64,000 nt of DNA from Atriophallophorus winterbourni. Its lineage: Eukaryota > Platyhelminthes > Trematoda > Plagiorchiida > Microphallidae. This document shows positions 55,760 to 64,000 of this stretch, piece by piece (the first letter of the stretch is position 1; each line of letters opens with the position of its first letter). The notes under the pieces are model-generated. The model was given only the letters and a program-made list of their open reading frames with translations, had not been told where the DNA came from and did no database searches. The position numbers were made by a program, and so were the translations under genes. Location of the stretch: assembly GCA_013407085.1 (NCBI GenBank), contig JACCGJ010001884.1:30001-94000 (forward strand), read 5' to 3'.

Positions 55760-55867
55760 CTAGATTTTCAGCACACTCAGAAACACAGAAGTACTAAACT
55801 TCTTAAACTTCTTGCTGATGCCCGATAGGAGTCTTTTGATTTCCGTTCCCACAACAAAGAGGAGGCG

Positions 55868-57895
55868 ATAGTAACAATGACCTGACTTGCCGATATAATT
55901 CAAGCAAATCTGTTTTAAGTTCAAGCTTGGTTGTTCACCGATTAAGTTGGAATAACTGGCGATACATTACTTTCAATTGTTTTCCTTAAAACGTTAAGGA
56001 GAATATATGCATTGTTCTTCTGAAATATATATTGACGATAAAATTCCAAATTGAATTAATATAACTAACTTCCGCATTTTGCGACCGGTTATAATTCATT
56101 TCAAAAATAACCATCATTCACATTGAAAAAATAAACACTCTAATTGAGTAATCACATTCCTGAAATTCTTGTAATTTAGGAGAAGAGGGAGCAAAGGGTT
56201 AGTTTTTTTACAATTTGGAGGGCAAAAACTTATAATTTCGAAGATTTTCAATAAATAAATTTTAATATTTTTTTCTAAATTTTGTTTCTCCTTTTTCTTC
56301 ACTGTATCATATAATACTAAGCATATTTTCTAACAAATTAACACAATTGAAATTTCACTTTACGATCGCATTTCAATGATTTATGCACTATTTTAGATTT
56401 TACTGAAGTGTCTCTTGCAATCATCGAAAGCAACTTTTAATGTGAAGCATTTTATATATGAGCAAACGTGATGCTGGAGCCCATATTCAGAGAGATTATT
56501 CGAGGAAATCATCATCTAACCCTAGAATATTACGTGCAATACACTTTATAGTACGCAGTACGGGAGTGGTCTTCAGTATTCTGAAATTGTATCGGTTGAT
56601 TCATCCGAAATGTCACACGAATCCCGAAACAAAGAGAAAAGCGCACAAGAAAAAAAACAATACATGCATATTTTCTATAGGCAAACAATTTAACTACAAT
56701 ACCCAAATAAACGTCTGTAACGGTAGTAAATTGGACCTGACTTGCTAATCTGTATTATTATAATTGCCAATCGATAATTATGATAATAAACTTCGCGTTT
56801 TTCGCGATCTGTTATAAATTATTTCAATAATAATCATCTTTCACATTGAAAAATTAAACAATCTTACTTACTAATCACTTTTTAAAACTCTTGTAATTTA
56901 AAAGACAAGACAAATCAAGGTTAGTTTTTTACAATTAGCAGGGCATCATAATACAAATTTATATTTTGGAAGATTAAAAATGTAATAATTTTAATGATTT
57001 TATCTGAATTTTGATTTTGATTTTTATTCACTGGATAATATAATACTGAACATAGTTTCTAACAAATTAACATAATGAATTTTTTGTTTACTCTCGCATT
57101 TCAATCATTTATACACTATTTGAGATGACACTGACGTGTCTCTCACAAAACGCCGAAAGCAACTTATAATGTGAAGCTGGTTATATATGAGCAAACTTGA
57201 TTCTGAAGCCCATATTCAGAGAGATTATAAGAAAAAATCATCATATAACCCAAGAATATTACTTGCAGTTTACTTAATAGCTAGCGGTTCGGGACCGGTC
57301 TTCATTCTTCTGAAAGTTTATGTGTTGATTCCTTCTAAATATCTCACCAATCCCGTAAAAAAGAGAAGGCCGCTCATGAAAAACAAATGAATGCATGCAT
57401 ATTTTATATAGCCAAACAATTTACCAACAATATTCACCTCAATGTCTGCCACGGTAGTAACTTCGACCAGAATTGCCAATCCATTTCAAGCAAATGTGTT
57501 TATTTCAGTGGCAAAATACGTTGTTCACTGAACACGATGAAACTACTGGCGATACATTAATTTCAATTGTTTGGGATTATTGTTTGGTTTTCCTCAAAAA
57601 TGTTTACTAGAATTTATGAATAAATGCATTGTCCTACTGTATTTTATATTAAGGATAAACCTCCAATTATAATTATCATTAAAAAATTCCACTGTTTCGC
57701 TATTGGTTATACTTCATTTCAAGAATAATCAACTTTGATATTTGAAATTAAACATTCTAAGTGAGTTAACACTTTGTAAAATATCTTGTAATTTAGAATT
57801 ATTCCCACTTGCGAAACGTGAGTTTTTTTAGAATTTGAAGTACATCAGAAAACTTTTCGTTATTTCGAAGATTTACAAAGATTTTAATTACGGAG
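55868..57895. repeat. degenerate tandem array, units of about 0.7-0.9 kb
   Basis: Three units share ordered blocks. Unit 1 (55868-56749): GACCTGACTTGCC, TTCAAGCAAAT, ACTGGCGATACATTA, GCGACCGGTTATAATTCATT, AAATAAACACTCTAATTGAG, CTTGTAATTTAG, TTTCTAACAAATTAACA, TATATGAGCAAACGTGATGC, CCCATATTCAGAGAGATTAT. Unit 2 (56735-57466) repeats these but lacks the ACTGGCGATACATTA segment. Unit 3 (57466-about 57895) starts again with ACCAGAATTGCC, TTCAAGCAAAT, ACTGGCGATACATTA and ends in the block TTTCGAAGATTTACAAAG. The array begins exactly where the CR1-like element ends. Paired frames at 56458-56748 and 57187-57390 are similar because the DNA is. Confidence 0.8.
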
Positions 57896-60800
57896 CCTAA
57901 AGATTAACTATGACGTTAACTCCTTAATAACTAAAGCTTTGTGATCTGCATTAAAATTTCAGTGACATATTTCTGTTTTACAAAATTATATGAATTCAGA
58001 TTACTTGGCTGAATTATTACTCAATGACATCATTACCAAAAACACTTGACTGCCATGACTCTCCGAGGCTGATATCGTTAATTTTCGAACATGTGTTTGT
58101 TTATGAACATGATATTAAATGTTCACCAAAATTTATTTTATTTGAACAAATCGCTGAGTGCATATTTGAGAACATCTTTTATGAGTCATTTTTCAATAAA
58201 CCTCATATAATATTTTTCCTACTAAATGAAACATCTCTTTGAAATATATTTTAAATATTTAACCGCGTTTCACTATCAATAATCCAAATTGCAGGATATC
58301 TTAAATGCAAAGTGAATCCATTTTGTAGATAATTTGTATTCCGGTACTTGAAATTCGCTACCAGAAATCTATTGACCAATTTCAACATCCTTCATATTGA
58401 AATTGTTTTTATCCCCTCGGTTGATAACTTACCATTTTATACCACATATTGAGTGTCGAATTCGATCGCCAAATAAGTGGCACTGATTATGTATTGGTCT
58501 TTATTATTGTCATGCATTCTGTATGAAAAAAGGTTGCATTTTCTCCCTTAATCTGTTTGTGATGGCAAAAAGAAACTTAGAAATAACTCGGTCTCATTTC
58601 CCGAAAATTAACGTTTGAGGAGTTTACTCAACTCAGGACTAATTAAATGTGACTCAGCATTAACTATACCATCTAAATTAAATTTCTCGATACGCTTTGA
58701 GCAAATAAAAACAATTTTTTTTACAAAATAATAATTTTTGTTACAGATATAGATCTAGGTATGGTGGATCATTTAACAAGCCAAATATTATACTACGAAG
58801 TTTTGATTATTCATGCAATGCCGACATTTTCTACAAAATTATTCACAAAATTGACAAACCGCATACCGGATTATTTGAATTTGATTAGAAGAAGCCTTTA
58901 GCGAATATAAACAGTATACACTCGCGATTATCTTGAAGTCGATTCTCGGTTTAATACATTAATCAGTTAATCAGAACAAACCAAAGAGTTTTCAAAGGAT
59001 CGTTCCCTCAGGTTCAGAAATTTAAAACCCCTTAAAAATTGTAATATTCTTGGATCCCAACGCTTAACCTGGATTTACTTACAAATAAAACATGATTTGA
59101 ATTTTGAATAAATGATAAAAGCTTTTCTATTTTCAATCGATTTATTCATCATAAAATTGAGTTGGTGCATATCGACCGTTTATCTCCCCACGATGATGTT
59201 ACTGTGTCATTATTTAGGACGGTGCTACCCGTTTCAAAACTTGTTAATTGCAAGTTTCAATAAAGCAGAAATCTTCATATGATGTGTTATAATTTTTGCC
59301 ATAGGAAATAATATTCTAACATAATTTGGTCATCTGCTACAAAACGTAATATACTTGGTTTAATAATCTACCTCGAATAAAAGGCTTTCTTAGCTATTGT
59401 CAAGTTGTTTACGTAGAATAATGACGATAAAATATAGAATGATGGTGCAGTAAATGTACAGATGGTGTGGTCATCATAATCCTTTGAAATAAAATCTAAT
59501 GTTTATGCCATAATATAAAAGAACATTCAAATATTTATATTGTGCAAGATACACATCGAGTCACACTATTTAACAAGTCTTTCACTTATATTTAATTATA
59601 TTTTCAGGGCAAGAGGAAAGGATTTGTAAGTTCCGAAGTATTTAAAAATTAATTATTAAAAAAATATGAATTCATCTAGTATTTATTTTTCAATGAATTG
59701 GTAAACTTTCGAAAATTCATAAAAAATCAATCATGTTTCTTGGGCGATGTTCGTTTCATACATTGAGATGTGCACTATAATCCGATCTTTTATATAAACC
59801 CAAACCGAACTTTTCATTGCCTAATACCATTTGTCGCTTGTGTGCACTAATCTTAGTTTGAAAATGCGAGAAACATTTCTTATTCATTTGCTGTGTGAAA
59901 TACTGCTCATCATGTCTCCCATATCTACCGAATTGCAAACAATGCTGATCAAGTACACATTATAGTCTTATGAATGGGACAGTGTTGAATAAGAATCCAA
60001 AACAAATCTCAGCGAGAAAAGAACTGAAGTTGAATCCAAGCACCAATTAATTTATCGCTTCATCCATGAGGCAATGCGGATAATTTACATCAGACGTGTT
60101 CGGTGAATCCACCGGAATAAAATCCAGGATACAATAATGGCACAATATCTACAGTAAAGTATTATTCAATAGCTATTTAGAAATAGATAGTGAATTGAGT
60201 AGTAAGAACTATTACACGGGTATGTTTCGACTAAAAATCACCAAAAATAATTTATATTGCGCCACAATCGCCACAATCTGTATTTTTTGAAACATTGACA
60301 AGCATTTTGGGCAAAATTGACATTTTATGCGACAAAAAATATTTAACTTCAATATTTAGTCGCCAAATGACTTTTTGGTTTATTTGCTAAATGTTGCTAA
60401 AAATTAGTGAAACGTTTTAAAAACTTTTATCACCTCAAGGTATTGTCTTTCACCTCATAAATCCGAACCAACTCTAAGTAATCAAAAACGTTTAAGTGTG
60501 ATTTAAATACCAAAATGATCTCAATATACTGGACACACGTTGCTTGATATTCAAGTGTCGGACCGAAATCTTTCGTATCTTGACAGTCGGAATATTTGAG
60601 ACATTTGAAGCAGAAGTTTCAGTAAAGCGCCTAATATATTGATTAAAAGTATACCGGTTTAATAACCTTCAGCGTAATACTACAAATTTTTCAGCTTTTC
60701 AATGCAACGGCAAAAAAGGTCAGTTAAAATATTTATCGAAATTCGCTTATCACTGATTTCAGCGTTTTAACGATCGAGGAAATTTTGCGAATGTCAAGCG

Positions 60801-62030
60801 ACTAAAAATGCGAGAAAAATAGTTCACTGGAATTTAACTATTGAATTGGTAATACCTCATCATGTCGAAAGTTTGAACGGATAAGTACCTATGGAAGTTT
60901 GCCCTTCCAGATGAATACATGGCTTTATTCTGTTAATAAATTCGAAAGTTTAGTCACAAAATTCTTGAATAAAACTTAGAGTTAGCAACCGGTCGATAAA
61001 ATTGGATTACTCAATTATCTGATATTCCAATTGTAAAGTTCATATCAGCCGATTGACATCATATTTCACAGTTGATTCTCTCCGTTCTCAAAAATCAATA
61101 ATATCTGATAAACGTTCAAGAAGCATTTGTTCTGAGCAGACTTACTTAATGTTCGTCGCATTGTAATCGTGCGAACCAATATTATCTTTTCTTTAACTTC
61201 AATCTTTGACAGCGGATAATGGACTTCCAAAAATATCCTTAAACTTCTATTACCGAATTTATCTACCATTATTAATGCGTATATATTGCATTCACTTAAA
61301 TGACAATCAGATGAAGTAACAGAAAAACGAAACGTTTCGAAACAATGCTAAATCAATACGTTCTATGTGCTTAACCAGGTCGGCCGAAACATAATCAAAA
61401 TTCAATTTCAATGTATCAAACTCATAGCGTCATAATCGCTGCCGTTTTTCTAGGCATTATAAACTAATAACACACTAATGGACGCAATCGTTTAGGTACA
61501 TGTAATCTCCTCATGAATACATACAACCAGACTGAATGCGGGCTGTTTGTACTCCATAGGTTGTGACAGAACGATCACTAACCGCGCGTTCAGCTTATAC
61601 TATAATTATAATTCGATGTCTAGGCTATTTTATTATAATCTCAAATACATAATTCAAATGGATCATTGATCTCACATCACGTTATAAAAATAACACTTTT
61701 CGTTTGTGTTATATGCTCACACCGATTAATTATCACTTCAGCTTACATCAAACTTCAATGTTTATCAAACGTAAGTACGACACATATTTCACTGATATAA
61801 TTTAGTTTTATGTATTTGGTGAGCAACAATGACGATTCTGATGACAATGAACCTAAAACGTAGATTTCTGTCAACACTAACCCATCACGTGTTTGCACAA
61901 ATTCGAACGAAATATATGTATGAAAATATCGCCATACAACTACAATGGCCCTCGTAGCCACATTCAAGAAAAAAATTCAAAATAATTAAAAAAGAAATCG
62001 ATTTTCATTTACTAATTTAAATATAAAGTC
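57896..62030. other. AT-rich sequence with no recognised gene
   Basis: Four kilobases of short frames and AT-rich low-complexity text; no transposon motif, hammerhead repeat or RNA gene was recognised. Confidence 0.5.
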
Positions 62031-64000
62031 AACGTGCCTACGGTCCGTTGGAGATTAAATTTACATAATGGGTAATAAGGACTTGCGATAGCATAAAATG
62101 CCGCCGATCTGAAGTGTACTCGCTATCGGCGTTAGAGCTGCCGCAAGATGGTTCGTTTAAAATGCACTTGAGTTTTGAATCGTTAAAAATCGCTCGTGAT
62201 ATATATGCATGGACTGCGTGAAACAATGGAGGCAAACAAACAGATTTATTAATCATGTTATACCGAAGTTTTATTTTAGTTTTCCTAGTACAACGATTGA
62301 TCAAATTATCCATAGAAATCGTAAAAATTGTAGCCGGTGCGGTTGTTGGAAGTTCTGAGTGCAACCAACAGGTCAGTTCAGATAAACACGTGGTAGGTGA
62401 GAGACATATGAACAATTACCACAATCCCGTTTAATCGGTCAAGCGATAACCAAGTTGCATGCACGCACAACGATTGAGTTTTGTTTCAACCCTGAAGTCA
62501 ACCTCAGAAATAGCAAAAAGCAATGAAACCTCGTGGGGCAAACGCGTTCGTTACGCACAAGATAAATAAAAAAACACGCCTATCTTATATAGGCAAAACA
62601 AACGATACAAACAGTTATCTTTAAAAATGTCTGTCAGGGTTGTCGCTCTCATCGGACTTACCAGTCAATTTCGTACAAACGTTTACATTTTAAAGCCCCG
62701 CCAAGCAGGGCTCATTAGAGTGACCTTGATAGTTTGCAAATCGTTTAACTGCTCTGACGTTATCTATCTTCGTAGGCTTCCAAAGATAGTGTCGCTTGAA
62801 CCGTTCCGAAACCCGAAGTATTATGATGTCGTCGTCAAACTTGTCGGCTTTTCATGCTTTTTTTGTCCAGAGGCTGCTGGTCAGCATAGCATACGAACCC
62901 TTCGTGAGTAGCACTCTTGGGGAATGATTATAGTATTCTTAGATATCGAAAATACACTGTTATTGCACAATTCGTTGTTACCTGTAATACATCGTATTTA
63001 GCAAATCTATTTCCGGAATAATTCATTTCCAATAAATAGACGCTTCTCATAGTTAACTTTGTTGTCCTTCTTTACAAAAGAATATGAAAGTTTCAGTTTG
63101 TAAGTTGCTTGCGATAGAATACCGTGTGAATTGATTGTAATACCGTCGAAATGTTTTTGATATTCAATGAGTAGTGCATGAGCATTTGATTCGATTTTCT
63201 GTTTTTTTACAAGTAATTGCACATGTTATTCGGAATTGGAAAAAAAACAAGAGACTGGGAATATTAATTCACCATAATTCTCACATAATGATGAATAGAT
63301 CTGTGAACATTTATTCCAATATTGAGCGAGTGTTTAGCAAAAATAATTGGAACAATAATTGTAGCAAAAATTATTGATTTGGATTGCATTATTGCGGCAG
63401 AAACTGACTGGTGTTTTTCTCTATTACGTACTACCTTCCCTCGCATTTCTCTTAAGAGTACGAATGTTCTTTCTTTCAAAACATTGAATTATGAGGTATT
63501 TGTAAACTTAGACAGCAAAGTCTGGTTCATTAAAGAATCAGATGTGAGATAATGAAATAGTAAATCAACGCAAACCACATATTTAGAAATAATATTTTTC
63601 ATCTGTAGAATCACCAATTGAATTGATTTCCTAGAGTACTTCCCACCATTTATTTTACCGCCACTCAAAGGCCCTTTGCCTCTCAGTATTCGGTTAAGCA
63701 AGAATTATATTGTTACTCATTTTTGATACAATATTTAACGCGAGCAAACCTATTTATGATATAATTGTTCGCTACAAGCTAAAGGAAGTTTAACGCTGAT
63801 CGGCAATAATCATCGAAACATTAGAAGAGAATTGCGTACAACTAAATCATAGTGATGTCAAATAAGTGTGTTACATGGACATTAATTATTAATACTGACT
63901 TTTGTTTATTGTTAAAATGATGCATGCCTATTTTTCCCTGCAGCTCGTTGAATGCGATTCTGTCCGAAAATCGTTTAACAATCAAACGATAAATCATTGG
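62031..64000. other. no supported gene; two unassigned frames in a less AT-rich stretch
   Basis: A 125-codon frame on minus (62415-62038, MFICLSPTTCLSELTCWLHS...) and a 94-codon frame on plus (62627-62911, MSVRVVALIGLTSQFRTN...) stand in locally higher-GC DNA than their surroundings, so this may be another old repeat or a real exon. Neither matches a family I know and no splice or promoter signal decides. The remainder to the window end shows only short AT-rich frames. Confidence 0.3.

Larger units (their letters stand above)
52400..55867 (-). mobile_element. CR1-like non-LTR retrotransposon, long copy
   Basis: Minus-strand element with an ORF1 remnant (55759-55565), endonuclease (55489-54392), linker (about 54391-54062), reverse transcriptase with full C-terminus (54107-52530), a short 3' UTR and a 10-bp tandem terminal repeat (52441-52401). 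Very short 3' tandem repeats rather than poly(A), and an AP-type endonuclease, fit the CR1 clade. The 5' end near 55867 is set by the resumption of the neighbouring tandem repeat. It is the best preserved element in the window, with two long open frames, yet has frameshifts in the linker and altered conserved residues. Confidence 0.88.

Noticed and set aside
1..64000. CRISPR arrays, operons, rRNA, tRNA and spliced-leader genes
   Set aside because: Looked for and not seen; the evenly spaced repeats present are microsatellites or hammerhead units, and the sequence is eukaryotic in character.

Overview
The window reads as AT-rich, gene-poor nuclear DNA of a metazoan, most probably a digenean flatworm (schistosome-like blood fluke). 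This is inferred from the mix of RTE-type and CR1-type non-LTR retrotransposons, a Ty3/gypsy element and many short hammerhead-ribozyme repeats, with no recognisable host exon, tRNA, rRNA or spliced-leader gene. No species can be fixed from sequence alone. Every recognisable coding segment belongs to a transposable element, and every one is damaged.

Layout. 1-1.5 kb: RTE copy A (minus), followed by a GATA microsatellite to about 2.4 kb. 4.2 kb: a short RTE 3' end. 11.7-12.6 kb: a heavily decayed gypsy integrase relic (minus). 15.0-18.9 kb: RTE copy B (minus), the longest copy, colinear with copy A. 20.8-21.6 kb: RTE copy C, endonuclease only. 26.3-28.4 kb: RTE copy D (plus), reverse transcriptase to 3' end. 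37.5-41.8 kb: a CR1-like element on plus, split by a second copy of the same family inserted on minus. 45.45-48.86 kb: a Ty3/gypsy element with both LTRs, primer-binding site, polypurine tract and a 5-bp target duplication, but with a large internal deletion. 52.4-55.87 kb: a CR1-like element (minus) with long endonuclease and reverse transcriptase ORFs and a 10-bp 3' tandem repeat. 55.87-57.9 kb: a degenerate tandem array of 0.7-0.9 kb units. The rest is AT-rich sequence in which I see no gene.

The most interesting layer is a family of short repeats scattered through the window on both strands, with clusters at 33.6-34.0, 42.5-43.1 and 49.3-49.4 kb. Aligning the copies by eye gives a consensus with a complete type I hammerhead ribozyme: stem I strands CCCTAC and GTAGGG, core CTGATGA, stem II GTGC/GCAC with loop AAACA, then GAAAC, a two-base CG loop and the cleavage triplet GTC. 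Monomers are about 200 bp where tandem. This resembles retrozymes or the hammerhead-bearing terminal repeats of Penelope-like elements. Individual copies are mutated and probably inactive.
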